Assembly (NCBI GenBank): GCA_051294375.1
Contig: JBJCIZ010000239.1
Coordinates: forward strand, 5,723,074-5,787,073
Length of the DNA: 64,000 nucleotides
DNA from: Paraspadella gotoi
Lineage: Eukaryota; Chaetognatha
Direction of reading: 5' to 3'
Shown: positions 24,416-35,962 of the stretch, piece by piece
How the letters are laid out: every line of letters begins with the position of its first letter
How positions within the stretch are numbered: the first letter of the stretch is position 1
Made by a program: the position numbers and the translations under genes
The notes under the pieces: model-generated
The model's database searches: none
What the model saw: only the letters and a program-made list of their open reading frames with translations
What the model was told of the DNA's origin: nothing

Positions 24416-24420
<5 letters not shown>
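23085..24420 (+). CDS. Secreted group III phospholipase A2-like protein, catalytic residues lost
   Basis: Exons 23085-23169, 23730-23867 and 24290-24414/24420, with phases 1 and 1 and GT-AG introns. The start at 23085 is chosen because a signal peptide follows directly (HVAFLCCYFF core). An in-frame ATG at 22968 would add 39 residues ahead of it. Exons 2-3 align end to end with the group III (bee-venom type) PLA2 domain: FPKVSQCC, GRQGLFNG, YLCDCDAPFARCLKLAK, HINFN, CF. However, the CC-x-x-His-Asp-x-C active site reads CCEFRWNC, so His is Arg and Asp is Trp, and the WCG calcium loop before it is absent. Inferred: a secreted non-enzymatic homologue, or a decaying gene. Reading on from exon 3 gives a stop at 24418-24420 (117 residues). 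Alternatively GTTTGA at 24415 is a donor leading to 24783-24903 and 26096-26136 (169 residues; phases fit). Confidence 0.75.
23302..23660 (+). repeat. Two copies of a ~115-bp interspersed repeat, plus a 46-bp duplication
   Basis: The repeat runs from TATGAAATTGG through CCAATATAAAAATTATCCA and AATAAATAAGCTATCTTGCCC to GACTTTGGACAGGC and TTTGGTGGTTTAAGG. Copies here are at about 23306-23400 (diverged) and 23548-23660. Others are at 27962-28072, 56463-56578, 56787-56902 and 58387-58502. Between the two copies, 23403-23488 is a perfect tandem duplication of about 43-46 bp. Both lie inside intron 1 of the PLA2-like gene. Confidence 0.85.
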
Positions 24421-24498
<78 letters not shown>

Positions 24499-24547
24499 TA
24501 TTGATTGATTTATTGATTTATTGATTGATTGATTGGTTGATTGATTG
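24416..24547 (+). repeat. (GATT)n microsatellite starting at a splice donor or stop codon
   Basis: About 30 copies of TTGA/GATT begin at the last PLA2-like exon. Its first bases form both the candidate donor GTTTGA and the in-frame TGA. Confidence 0.97.
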
Positions 24548-24782
24548 TTTGTGAAGGTTTTTTGGATGAGTCGGTATAAAGTTTCAAAGCTACAAGATTT
24601 TGTCTAAAAAATTGGACATTGAGAGTGAGTTTCATTCCAACAAAAAAAATTTAAAACAATATTTAAGATATTTTCCAAAAAAAAAAAACCCGGTGCGTCT
24701 CTAACGACTTTTTCCGACCCATTTCTCTAACCCCTTCCCCTCATTATCTCCCTCCGACCGAACCTTTCCGACCGCTTCCAAG

Positions 24783-24903
24783 GGTCGCCCCCAAGTTTGC
24801 CTAGAGGAGCGAGTCCTCCCAACTCCTCGCTGGAGCCGGCCCAGTTGGAGCCGCTCCAGTTCGATCGGCAAGGACTGCGTCCGGTGGGGAGAGAGCGAAA
24901 ATG
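24783..24903 (+). CDS. Candidate exon readable on either strand
   Basis: Plus reading: after a strong pyrimidine tract and CCAAG, a phase-0 exon of 40 codons (with two Cys) ends in AATG then GTGAGG. It would extend the PLA2-like protein. Minus reading: CGGACGCAG is followed by an open phase-0 exon starting SLPIELERLQLGRLQRG and ending near GGAAAG then GTTCGG. That could follow the signal-peptide exon at 28472-28522. The plus donor is the better one. I cannot decide without transcripts. Confidence 0.35.
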
Positions 24904-25032
24904 GTGAGGTCAAATGGAGATTCTACGATCAAAACACTTATCCTTATTGAAGAGTGAATAACTTACCATTTTTGGGAGAAGAGTCGCCATGACTACTGTT
25001 GTTTAATTATTATGATTTATGAATATAGATAT

Positions 25033-25262
25033 TTGAAGAGACAGTAATTATTGTTATGAGTTAGTGATAGAACCGTTCAATATAAGCAGTCCCTGAGCTT
25101 CGGATCAGGCTGTAACACCATGTTACAGGCGAGTTAAGCGCCCCGTCCCTCTTAACTGCCAGACGACCACCGGGCTAGAACCCCGGACCTTTGGGTTGGG
25201 AGGCGAATGACTTGCCTCCGGCACCAATGGCCGCTGATGAACGGTTGGTGGATTTTAGTCCA
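25033..25262 (+). repeat. SINE-like repeat 2, full copy
   Basis: The longest plus-orientation copy of the family. Read on its minus strand it has a tRNA-like head with the B-box-like GGTTCTAGCCC and ends in the GAACGGTTCTATCACTAACTC tail region. This suggests a tRNA-derived SINE; RNA folding is untested. Confidence 0.7.
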
Positions 25263-25945
25263 CCATATATTGTTTAAAAATTTATAGACGAAAGATGCTA
25301 TGGCCGTTTGTTTAAATCGTCCACACGTTTGAACAATGTCAGCCAAACGATGATAACTCGTGTGATAACGGAGAATTCAAAAGGGTTGTCAACGTTCATT
25401 TTAATGACAGCCACGAATTAGATAACAAAAATGATTATAACGACGAAATTAATGACACCAGCGATAACAACGATAATTTTAAGGACAGAGATAATCGAGA
25501 TGTCAACAATTGTTGTGATAACAACAACCATTTTAATGACAGCGACGAACTAGACGACCGTAATTTTTATGATGATGAGACGAAACGTGATCAAGTTACC
25601 GATGTCCATTTTGAAATCATTTTGACGACGACGACGACGACGACGACGACAATAACAAGGAATTATGTAATTTAACGCGATTTTCTCATTCATTTTTAGA
25701 TACTTAACTGTCCTCATTTGTTCGTTTATACTGCTTGTTTAATTTTTGACGCATTGTACACTTCTTCGTCAGGGGACCATGAAATTTGGCTTGGATTGAA
25801 AATTTTGATTGATTTTCAATATTTTCAGATTGACTTTACAATCGTTATTCGCCATTTTTTTTCTTTTTCTGCTCATGAAATAAATATTTTGAACGTCTTA
25901 TGTTGTTCAAATATTATTTTAAACCAATGTAAATTGTTCTCCTCC

Positions 25946-25947
<2 letters not shown>

Positions 25948-26041
<94 letters not shown>
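25948..26041 (+). repeat. (CT)n microsatellite
   Basis: Almost pure CT run, 50 bp upstream of the candidate last PLA2-like exon at 26096. Confidence 0.97.
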
Positions 26042-26042
<1 letters not shown>

Positions 26043-26302
26043 GCTTTTTATAGCGATATATCTAACTTTCTCACTGAACGTTTTTAATTGAACAGAAAAT
26101 TCACCAGGCAATGACGACGTTATTATTAATTCGTAAAAAGGTAAGAAAATACAATATCAGATATTAGATATCGGATATCGATCAAAATGTAATAAAATAC
26201 TTTATCAGATACGTAAGCGCCGCTTCGATAGAAAAATCCGAATTAAATTAAGTGAAACCGAACTGGGATAATTAGAAATTGCGGAAAAAAACCGTGAGAG
26301 GA

Positions 26303-26381
26303 TTCATTCGTTCATTCGTTCATTCGTTCATTCGTTCATTCATTCATTCATTCATTCATTCATTCATTCATTCATTCATTC
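26303..26381 (+). repeat. (ATTC)n microsatellite
   Basis: ATTCGTTC passing into ATTC repeats. Confidence 0.97.
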
Positions 26382-26754
26382 ACTCTTTCGTTATTCTTCT
26401 TTTCTATTTGTCAGTCTATCCTCGTTCACTAATTTTCTGTCACCATTACTTTAGAAATTAGTTCATTCATTCACTAGTTCATTCTTTGACAGTATTTCGT
26501 TCATTCTTTGACAGTCTTTCGTTCATTCTTTGACAGTATATCGTTCGTTCTTTCGACCTCTTTTATCTTCGCTCTTTCGCGGTGATTTTTTTTCCTTCAT
26601 GTTCTTCGAAGAAATTGACTCTCCACTTTGTAGATGTGAATCTAAAGGGGGAAAAAATTAGAGTGAAATCAATTTTAATATTTAAAGTTCTGATAAAATT
26701 CTTACTATTATTATTTTCTCGTCATCATTTTTATGTCTGGACAGCTGTAAATTT

Positions 26755-27825
26755 TGTATGTAGTCCTATGGAAATGTCTTTTCCCTTTTGTATGTAGTCA
26801 TATGGGAAATTGGGTTGGGTTCCCCTTTTTGTGATGTTAGTTCGTATGGAAATGGCTGTTCCTTTTTGTATGTAGTCCTATGAAAATGGCTGTTCTCTTT
26901 GTATGTAGTCGTATGGAAAATGGCTGTTCCTTTTGTATGTAGTCTAATGGAAATGGCTGTTCATTTTGTATGTAGTTCGTATGGAAATGGATGTCCTTTT
27001 GAATGTAGTCATATGGAAATGGCTGTTCCCTTTTGTATGTAGTCGTATGGAAATGGCTTGTTCCCTTTTTGTATGTAGTCATTATGGAATGGCTGTTCCC
27101 TTTTGTAATGTAGTCGTATGGAAATGGCTGTTCCCTTTTGTATGTAGTCGTATGGAAATGGCTGTTCCCTTTTTGTATGTAGTCATATGGAAATGGTTGT
27201 TCCCTTTTGTATGTAGTCGTATGGAAATGGTTGTTCCTTTTGTATGTAGCATATGAAAATGGCTGTTTCTCTTTGTATGTAGTCGTATGGAAATGGTTGT
27301 TCCCTTTTTAATATGTTAGTCATATGGAATGGCTTTTCCCTTTTGTATGTAGTCGTATGGAAATGGCTGTTCTTTTTGTATGTAGTCATATGGAAATGGC
27401 TGTTCCCTTTTGTATGTAGTCGTATGGAAATGGCTGTTCCCTTTTGTATGTAGTCATATGGAAATGGTTGTTCCCTTTTGTATGTAGTCGTATGGAAATG
27501 GTTGTTTTCCCTTTTGTATGTAGTCATATGAAAATGGCTGTTTCTCTTTTGTATGTAGTCGTATGGAAATGGTTTGTTCCCTTTTGATGTAGTCATATGG
27601 AAATGGCTTTTCCCTTTTGTAATGTAGTAGTATATATGGAAATGGATGTTCCCTTTTGTAATGTAGTCATATGGAAATGGCTGTTTCCCTTTTTTTCTTG
27701 GGGTTAAATTGTAGTGCATATTTGGATAGATATGGTGTTCCCTTTTGTATGTAGTCATACGGAAATGGCTGTTCCCTTTTGTATGCAGTCGTATGGAAAT
27801 GGCTGTTCCCTTCTCAATTTTTTTC
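26755..27825 (+). repeat. ~34-bp minisatellite of about 31 units
   Basis: The unit is GTATGTAGTC(A/G)TATGGAAATGGCTGTTCCCTTTT with 1-3 bp indels. CATATGG and CGTATGG variants partly alternate, suggesting that a dimer was amplified. ORFs through it, in both directions, are frame-shuffled and not genes. There are no unique spacers between units, so it is not a CRISPR-like array. Confidence 0.95.
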
Positions 27826-28136
27826 AATGAGGGTTAGGGACGAGGGTTTAAGGTTTCAAATTAGAGATAAAGTTTGAGGTTTAGGGTTTAAGATAAGGTT
27901 TTGGTTCAAGATTAGAATTAGGTATAAGCTTTAGGGGTTCGGTAAAAAGTTATGAGAATTTGTGAAATTGCTACGACCGATATAAAAATTATCCATTCAT
28001 TTAATAAATAAGCTAGCTTGCCCTTGGCTTTGGACAGGCTTTGGTGGTTTAAGGCCTTCATAACTCTTACAAGCTAATGACATAGAAGTCTCTGCAAGCT
28101 TTCAGTCGTTTTCAATCGTTTTAAATATTTAAGTTT

Positions 28137-28384
28137 GTGGCAGCAAGACTTAAAGCTGCCTCACTGCCTCAGCTTCGTCTCAATGGCTGAGCAGGCTAAA
28201 TCATCTCATTCCATCCGTGCGTCCCGGGTTCAATCCCTGGGTATCCCGGTTCTGGCTTAAATGTGACGGTGCCGGTATAAACATGCCAGTGACAGGAGGC
28301 GGTCACTGAGGGTCCGCAGCCCCTACGCCAGTTGGTGAGATACCCCGCGCCCCGGGTATCACAGGCTATCCTCCCGTTGCCATA
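28137..28384 (+). repeat. tRNA-derived SINE 1, copy a
   Basis: About 248 bp, nearly identical to 48961-49216, which has about 8 extra bases near its start. A pol III A-box-like TGGCTGAGCAGG (28184-28195) and a B box GGTTCAATCC (28227-28236) are spaced as in a tRNA. A non-tRNA body follows and ends CCCGTTGCCATA. High identity between copies suggests recent activity. Confidence 0.85.
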
Positions 28385-28471
28385 AGTTTAATATTAAAGT
28401 TAGAAATAAAATTAAAGAACAGAAATCGCTTTTGAAAAAGGAAATCGATAATCAGTTTAACCCTGACTCAC

Positions 28472-28522
28472 CAAGGAGACGGCATACAAGAGGCAAACGA
28501 AGGGAAAGACTCTTCGCGACAT
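28472..28522 (-). CDS. Signal-peptide exon of an unidentified secreted protein
   Basis: ATG opens 17 codons, MSRRVFPFVCLLYAVSL, a typical signal peptide, followed at once by the strong donor GTGAGT (phase 0). Downstream minus-strand exons are not identified. 24783-24903 read on the minus strand is the nearest phase-compatible candidate. A GC-rich block and a G run upstream would be its leader. Confidence 0.35.
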
Positions 28523-28851
28523 AAAACGACAAAATTGGAATTCTTTGTCCACGCAGATAGAGAGGGCGCCTTTTGGGGGGGGGGAACAAAATGGCGGACG
28601 ATAAAAAATGGGGAAATTAGAAAATGTACGATGGGGAAACTGACGAGGGTTTAATGAAAGGGCGAAAACTATGAGATTTTTGTTCATCAAAACGAAATAG
28701 TTTATTTTTAATATTCTTAATGAAGAAGAAATTTTATAAGTTTGAAAATAGTAAAAAAAAAATATGATCTTCATGGAAATAAATATGTTTATTTACGATT
28801 TGTTGACTAAACCATTATTTATTTACATTTAATGACAAAAAATAGTCATAG

Positions 28852-28855
<4 letters not shown>

Positions 28856-28889
<34 letters not shown>

Positions 28890-28919
28890 NNNNNNNNNNN
28901 NNNNNNNNNNNNNNCTTCT

Positions 28920-28951
<32 letters not shown>

Positions 28952-28958
28952 CTCTTCT
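28856..28958 (+). repeat. (CT)n microsatellite with assembly gap
   Basis: CT runs on both sides of an N gap at 28890-28914. Confidence 0.95.
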
Positions 28959-29259
28959 CACCGAAGAAGTGAAAAATATTACAGGATCCACAACAGCCAA
29001 TTCGTGAAGACCATTCGTAAACGCCGACCGACTGCAGCATCTCGGCTAAACGCGACCGCCGCCCGCCACAGCTCCGACCCGCCCTGGCGCCGCGGCACCC
29101 GTCCGACCGCCCGTAAGGATGACCATGGCAGCAGATGATTACAAAACCGGAAATGAAAGAAGAAAAAGGAGTATAATGTCCCGAATTCCCAGAGGGCTTG
29201 ATCCTCAGGGAGCTGAACGCGTGCGGCGGTTGTCAGAATAGGAAAAAAAAGCGCGAATA

Positions 29260-30527
29260 CTAGGAAAAATCTCGAACCCCATGAAGATGGCTAGTGAAAA
29301 CGTCCCTTTCTTGGGCCGCGACTGCCGGTCGGCCTCGACGAGACGACTTACGGCGCGTCTCGCTGCACTCCAAAATCGCCGCCCGGAGTTGACCGAGTCT
29401 AAAACTCCATGCAAAAGCGATTCGGTTGGGGTTTTCGACCCTTGGTCCGAATGCATGTCCCAGTTTTTGCATTCTTCGGGATTCGTCTTTTTGGTCTGTT
29501 TTGCTAGTTCGGCACGACTGTCTCGGATTCCAGCTTTCGGCACGGACGAGACGATCCCGGGGTCGTCGTTGTTTTTGTATGGAGTGCCCGATGTGACAGG
29601 GAGAAGGCGGCCTTATCTGTGCCTGACTGTTTAACGAAAAAATGAAAGGTTGTTTGACCGCCGCTCCGACCGCCGACGCCGCGGCCGCCGCCGCCGCGTA
29701 AGGATGCATGGCGCGATGATACAAAACGGAATGAAAGAAGAAAAAGAGTCCGAATTCCCAGGCGGCCAGGGAGCTGCGGCGCGGTTGGCGGGCCGAGTGG
29801 CGTCCCTCCTTGGCGGACTGGAACGGCGACGAGGACGACGACGGCGTCTCGGTCGACGCCTCGATGGAATCCTCCATCAAAAGTTTCGCGGTTCCATTTT
29901 TTGATTCTCGGGATTCGTCGTCGTCGTTGGCGTTGGATTCCAGGCGGACGAGGTCGTCGTTGGGAGGAGAAGCGGAATCGCCTCTGGAGATGAGGAGGAG
30001 GAGGAAGAGGAGGAGGAGGAGGAGGGGTGTTTTAAAAGAGGGAGTGAGATGAAATAGAAATTGGACGAAATCGGAGTTCCACGCTCCAATAGGTTTGATT
30101 ACGGTTGTACTCGTGATTTTCCGCAAAGTAGGTACCTTTGAGAGTCGATTTCGGAACCTGACGGTCACAAGCTGGTAGTGATATTCTATGAGCCACAGTC
30201 TCACGATATAGGTGATCTGCTTACGCCTTACGGGCGGGGTAAACTTCTATGCATCTACCCCCCCCTCTTTCATCTTTCTCTCTCAAGATTTCATCGACTT
30301 TCCTCAACGGACCTGGCGTTCTTCCAGTTGCAGAATCCCCATCCGCTCTTCCATTTGGCCATGCAAGCGAAGCCAAAGACCCAAGCGGCGACGGAATCCG
30401 CGACGCCGTCCAACACGTAGGCGATCTGCTGCTGTCGCTCGGACACGAGCGGCTCCGGAGCGGCGCTGCTGCTGGCGGCGCCGGTGACGCTGGTGGCGAC
30501 GCTGGACGCCAAACGACGCCGCGTCAT
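29260..30527 (-). CDS. Putative two-exon gene, unknown family, partly duplicated locus
   Basis: Exon 30313-30527 (minus) opens MTRRRLASSVATS and contains ERQQQIAYVLDGVADSV, AAWVFGFACMAKW and GFCNWKNAR. Its donor CCAG|GTCCGT (phase 2) fits the acceptor CATCTCCAG at 29984 and an exon starting GDSASPPNDDLVR. That exon stays open to a stop at 29260-29262; where coding really ends is unclear. It has a Ser/Asp-rich stretch, then a hydrophobic WEFGLFFFFHSVL and an Ala run. The frame is also open upstream of the ATG into an N gap, so the start may be internal. A similar small minus-strand exon at 30739-30788 (AKRLVEMGGAAS) and a diverged copy of the WEFG segment at about 29040-29215 show local duplication. 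I do not recognise the family. Confidence 0.4.
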
Positions 30528-30548
30528 CTCGAGACGTTGACGAGCGAC

Positions 30549-30727
30549 NNNNNNNNNNNNNNNNNNNNNNNNNNNNNNNNNNNNNNNNNNNNNNNNNNNN
30601 NNNNNNNNNNNNNNNNNNNNNNNNNNNNNNNNNNNNNNNNNNNNNNNNNNNNNNNNNNNNNNNNNNNNNNNNNNNNNNNNNNNNNNNNNNNNNNNNNNNN
30701 NNNNNNNNNNNNNNNNNNNNNNNNNNN
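30549..30727. other. Assembly gap
   Basis: Run of N directly upstream of the 30313-30527 minus-strand exon. It may hide that gene's 5' exons. Confidence 0.99.
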
Positions 30728-31033
30728 TCTCTCATTACCGAATGATAAAGAGAAGCAGCCCCACCCATCTCCACGAGACGTTTGGCGACTTGAGGCAGAA
30801 GTAAGCGAGAAGGCAGAGGAGGACCCCGACTGGAACCAATCAAAGGAAGCAAGCAATCAGTCGGTCGATTCGAGGGAAGCAATCATCCAGTCGAGCGACC
30901 GATGAGTTTATTTCATAATGTAGTGAAAGCTTAGAACGAAACATTTAACGAAACTTCATCTTAGTATATTACAGAAATAAACTTTTGAAGTTCCTCTTTC
31001 AAATAAAATCAAAACACAACAAAACAAACCCCC

Positions 31034-31606
31034 NNNNNNNNNNNNNNNNNNNNNNNNNNNNNNNNNNNNNNNNNNNNNNNNNNNNNNNNNNNNNNNNNNN
31101 NNNNNNNNNNNNNNNNNNNNNNNNNNNNNNNNNNNNNNNNNNNNNNNNNNNNNNNNNNNNNNNNNNNNNNNNNNNNNNNNNNNNNNNNNNNNNNNNNNNN
31201 NNNNNNNNNNNNNNNNNNNNNNNNNNNNNNNNNNNNNNNNNNNNNNNNNNNNNNNNNNNNNNNNNNNNNNNNNNNNNNNNNNNNNNNNNNNNNNNNNNNN
31301 NNNNNNNNNNNNNNNNNNNNNNNNNNNNNNNNNNNNNNNNNNNNNNNNNNNNNNNNNNNNNNNNNNNNNNNNNNNNNNNNNNNNNNNNNNNNNNNNNNNN
31401 NNNNNNNNNNNNNNNNNNNNNNNNNNNNNNNNNNNNNNNNNNNNNNNNNNNNNNNNNNNNNNNNNNNNNNNNNNNNNNNNNNNNNNNNNNNNNNNNNNNN
31501 NNNNNNNNNNNNNNNNNNNNNNNNNNNNNNNNNNNNNNNNNNNNNNNNNNNNNNNNNNNNNNNNNNNNNNNNNNNNNNNNNNNNNNNNNNNNNNNNNNNN
31601 NNNNNN
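31034..31606. other. Assembly gap
   Basis: Run of 573 N. ORFs drawn through it are meaningless. Confidence 0.99.
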
Positions 31607-32282
<676 letters not shown>

Positions 32283-32382
32283 CATATATATAATTCACTT
32301 TCTCTGCCGTCTCTAAATAAGAAATATACGTATTAATTTTGTTTCTATCTTTTATAATTAAAAAAAAATAATACTCAGGAAC

Positions 32383-33889
32383 CGTACACCAACTGGGTAT
32401 TATCGCTAATACACCGCAGCAGACTTCTTTTGGACTAGAGCTACTGCTGCTGCTCTGCAGCAGCTGATATGCCGCAGTTGCTGCTACTGATTTTATCTCG
32501 TAAAGGAAAAACTGAAAATTCGAGCAGAGGTCGATATCACGTGACAATTGATAATTCTTTCGCGAGTTAAACAAGGTGTTTTAAAGTTTAGGTTAAGTTT
32601 AAGTTTAAGTTTTGTTTAAATTAAACAAAGTCGTTTTACTAATCTTACCTTCACTTCTTTACTCTGAAATGTCTCGTTCGGTTTCATGTCCTGAGGGAAA
32701 AAAAAACCAACTGAGTTATAACTTGAATATCATTTAACGTACATACAATATTTTAAACTTTTTATATATTCATTTTAAAATCTCTCATCGAGTAAAACAA
32801 GTAATGCGGCAACTGTTTTTAAATATCATAACTAATTTTCAACTAAGTAACACAATATGGTTGACTAAAATCCAACAATCGTTCATCAGCGACCGTTGGT
32901 TCAGGAGGCAAGTCATTCCCCTCCGCAACCCAAAGGACCGGGTTTCTAGCCCGGTGGTCGCCTAGCAGTTAAGAGGGCTGGGGCGGTTAACCCGCCTGTA
33001 ACACGGTGTTACAGCCTGATCCGAAGCCCAGGGACTGCTTATATTGAACGGTTCTGTCACTAACGCATAACAATGATTACTGTCTCTTCAACACTTTTAA
33101 AAATGTAATGTCCGAGAATGACGAACTTCGTCACTTTCCGTCCGATAAACAATCCAGGTATCAAATTTCGGAACGGACTGTAGTCCGGGACTATTGGTGG
33201 ATTAAGTCACCCCGTTGCGCGTTCATGCGGCAATCAGCAGGGCGCGAACCCGAGTCCTTTGGGTTGGGAGGAGCACACGCAACGACGGGACCCTGAGGAA
33301 ATTCATTATGAAATGTTTTCCAGGCTGTACTACAACAACAAAATTGTTAAATAGGAAAAAAAATTTCATAGTTATAATTCTACAGTCAACATAAAAGTGA
33401 AAAAAGTAAAAAACGGACGCATATCCAAGATATATATATATATATATGTAAATACGAAATCCACTTTATAGCACTTCAGGTAAAAAATTATTTTAAGCAC
33501 CAAAAGATTCTACTTATCAAAAATTCAAAATGTAATTGAGGAACGTTGACAACTTTTTCTGAGTATTTTTCAAACCGGTTTCTCCCCTTTTGGTTTCACA
33601 TTCCTACTTAAGAAATTCCTTGTTTTAACATGCCATGCCATGCCGTTCTATCTCAATTCCAGTTTGTAAGATGCACTGAGCCTAGGAAGGGTAATCACAT
33701 GGCCCAAGCTTCTGTGAACCCCTGTGTCCGTACAAGTCCCATAGCAACCCTCCCACCCTGATCACTTGTACGCTCTCTTGTACGCATCACCTGTATCAAT
33801 CTGCAGAGGACGAGGTCTCCCCTGTAAGCGACCACGAAGACGAAAAGGGTCGCGACGAAAATCCCCGCATTTTTGTCCAAAGTTATCAT
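32383..33889 (-). CDS. Candidate small secreted peptide gene
   Basis: Minus-strand exon 33791-33889 encodes 33 residues with a signal peptide (NAGIFVATLFVFVVA core) and ends at CAG|GTGATG, phase 0. An open phase-0 exon, 32383-32511, follows an ATTTTCAG acceptor and carries a CAGC-rich Ser run and KEVCCGVLAIIPSWCT. Its donor GTTCCT is weak and no stop-bearing exon was found. SINE-like repeat 2 lies in the intron. It could be a peptide precursor; the second exon could also be a chance ORF over a CAG/AGC repeat. Confidence 0.28.
32866..33090 (-). repeat. SINE-like repeat 2, full copy
   Basis: In the plus-strand text it reads from ATCCAACAATCGTTCATCAG through GGGTTTCTAGCCCGGTGG to GAACGGTTCTGTCACTAACG. 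It is the same family as 25033-25262, in the opposite orientation. Confidence 0.8.
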
Positions 33890-34306
33890 CGTTTTTGTTT
33901 TGTTTTTTTGTTTTTTTGTATTGTTTTTGTTTTGTTTTATGGTTTTATAGTAATAAATATTTTTAGAGTGTCGTAAAATTATAATTTAAAATAGTTTTTG
34001 CGGTTTTTTTTAACTTTTTCAGTACATTCAGTTTTTTTTTTATTATTTTATGAATTTTTTAAATTTTGTTTGCATTTTTTAAAAATATATTTTTCTTTTG
34101 CGTTTTCTGATCTAATCTCCAGAGATCGCGAAACAACAGATGAAGTATATTTAATATATACCGCGGTGTGTTCAGTTTAAATTCGTAGAGTCTTCCAGAG
34201 AAGCCGGGTCGGGTGGTCACCGGGGGGGGGGGAGCGATAGCGGATTAACAGCGAGATCGATTTAAAGTTTTACAGTAAAGACGGCATTGTTTTTTCTTCT
34301 CCAAAG

Positions 34307-34553
34307 GCACGCAGTTTCCTTCAAAGTACGAAGAAATACGAAGATATATTTTGAAAATATATTCCTTTTGAAAATCTTTCTTCGAAAAGAGTATTTTTCG
34401 ATCCGTTTAATACCGGACCAGGTAACGGGTTTTTTTTTTTTTTTCTTTTCTTTTTCTTTCTTTTTTTTTTCTTTTTTTTACCGACCAACCGTCGATATCA
34501 ACGACCAGCGCGAGTGTGAATGTACCGACCCGCGTCGCGAGATCATCGTATAG
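34307..34553 (+). CDS. Possible 3' end of a plus-strand gene
   Basis: Exon 34307-34421 ends CAG|GTAACG (phase 0). An acceptor after a T-rich tract (CGACCAG) opens 34509-34553, which reads RECECTDPRREIIV and stops. The joint is in frame, but the first exon is AT-rich and no upstream exons were recognised, so this may be accidental. Confidence 0.2.
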
Positions 34554-34561
34554 TGAGAGAG

Positions 34562-34571
34562 NNNNNNNNNN
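34562..34571. other. Small assembly gap
   Basis: Ten N inside a GA run. A similar gap of ten N is at 35210-35219. Confidence 0.98.
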
Positions 34572-34671
34572 AGAGAGAGAGTGAAAAAAGCCGGATCGTA
34601 ATTGTTTCACTTTTTTTTTTTCTTTCTTGGCTGCGCTCGACGCCGGGTTTAATCTAATTTCCGACGATCGT

Positions 34672-34732
34672 TTATGATGCCGAGTTTTTAAGAAGAAGTT
34701 TGAACTTGTCCACAACCAGCGGCTTGGCGAGG
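34672..34732 (-). CDS. Possible last exon of a minus-strand gene
   Basis: A textbook acceptor (TTCTGTTTTACAG) is followed by one base and LAKPLVVDKFKLLLKNSAS, then TAA. It needs a phase-2 donor upstream, between here and the mannosidase gene. I found none and do not recognise the protein. Confidence 0.3.
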
Positions 34733-35410
34733 CTGTAAAACAGAAGATATTGTAAAACAAAAGGAAAATTAATGGGTTTTGTTAAGAAATAGTTTTATGA
34801 GACACGTTAAACTTTTAATAAAAACCCATGTTGGTATTTATTTTTTGGTATGTACATCAAAAAGTTTAATGTCCAAATCGGGGTTTAGTTTAGTTTCCCC
34901 CCCATTAAAAAAAATTGGTTTAGTATATACAAAGTGTACTCCCCAAAGTTTGAGTTCAAATAATACAGTTAGATACCAGAGTTCATGGTCTTAATTTATA
35001 ATTATTTCTCAAAAAAGAGTTTAACCCTATTTATACTCGAATCTTGAATATTTTTTACCAATATTTTTTTATTGGTTTGTAGTTTACTTTTTTTTTAACC
35101 AAAAAATGTTTGTTTGATTCGTTTCTTCTTTTGAAGGTATTTTTACAAATGCGGGTTTTTTTTTCTGATTTTTCTCCGTTTTTTTTATTTTCTTTCGATC
35201 TTTTTTTCTNNNNNNNNNNTGTTCGATTCGTTTCTACTTTTGAAGGTTTTTTTACGCATGCGGGTTTTTTTCTGATTTTTTATTTTCTTTTTTTAACTTT
35301 CAATCGGTCTCGACTAATTTTTCTTTTGAGCTGTTGTACAATGTAATCAGTCACATATGTAATGACTGTGAATGGTCTTTTGGCTTGTATTCATAGCTGA
35401 AATGAAGGGA

Positions 35411-35412
35411 AG

Positions 35413-35500
<88 letters not shown>
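35411..35500 (+). repeat. (GAAA)n microsatellite
   Basis: About 22 GAAA copies in intergenic DNA. Confidence 0.98.
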
Positions 35501-35508
<8 letters not shown>

Positions 35509-35743
35509 CAAAGAAAAGGAAGGTAAAAAAAATATGTACAATTGTATTTAGTCGAATCCGATTTCAATTCAAATTCTAAAAAAACGCTAAATTTATGGAT
35601 AATAAAATAGGGAAATTTGTTTTGAAAGCTTCCTCCATAATAAAGATTTAAAATGTCCGCCGATGATTTTCGACGGACACAATTTTCAACAAAAATCGAT
35701 CCGCTTAGACGGAAGGCGAATCCCGGTGCCAGTAAAAACGAAT

Positions 35744-35745
<2 letters not shown>

Positions 35746-35837
<92 letters not shown>
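35746..35837 (+). repeat. (GA)n microsatellite
   Basis: Nearly pure GA run. Confidence 0.98.
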
Positions 35838-35840
<3 letters not shown>

Positions 35841-35962
35841 AAGAATTATTTGCCTGTGCCACATTTTTAAACTCGTGATGTTGTCGAGTTTTTTGATCGA
35901 GATAAGAAGATAACGAAACCCACATTGAGTTTTCTAAAGGAAGGAAAAAACAAGATGGGTCC

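Noticed and set aside
26755-27825. CRISPR-like direct repeats
   Set aside because: The units abut, with no unique spacers, and the DNA is eukaryotic.
26837-27827. Minus-strand ORFs with repeated Tyr-Lys-Arg-Glu-Gln motifs, resembling a peptide precursor with dibasic sites
   Set aside because: The 34-bp unit is not a multiple of three and indels shuffle the frames. No signal peptide or splice sites fit.
28160-28260. A tRNA gene
   Set aside because: The A and B boxes are present but the body continues into a non-tRNA SINE tail, and the same unit recurs at 48961.
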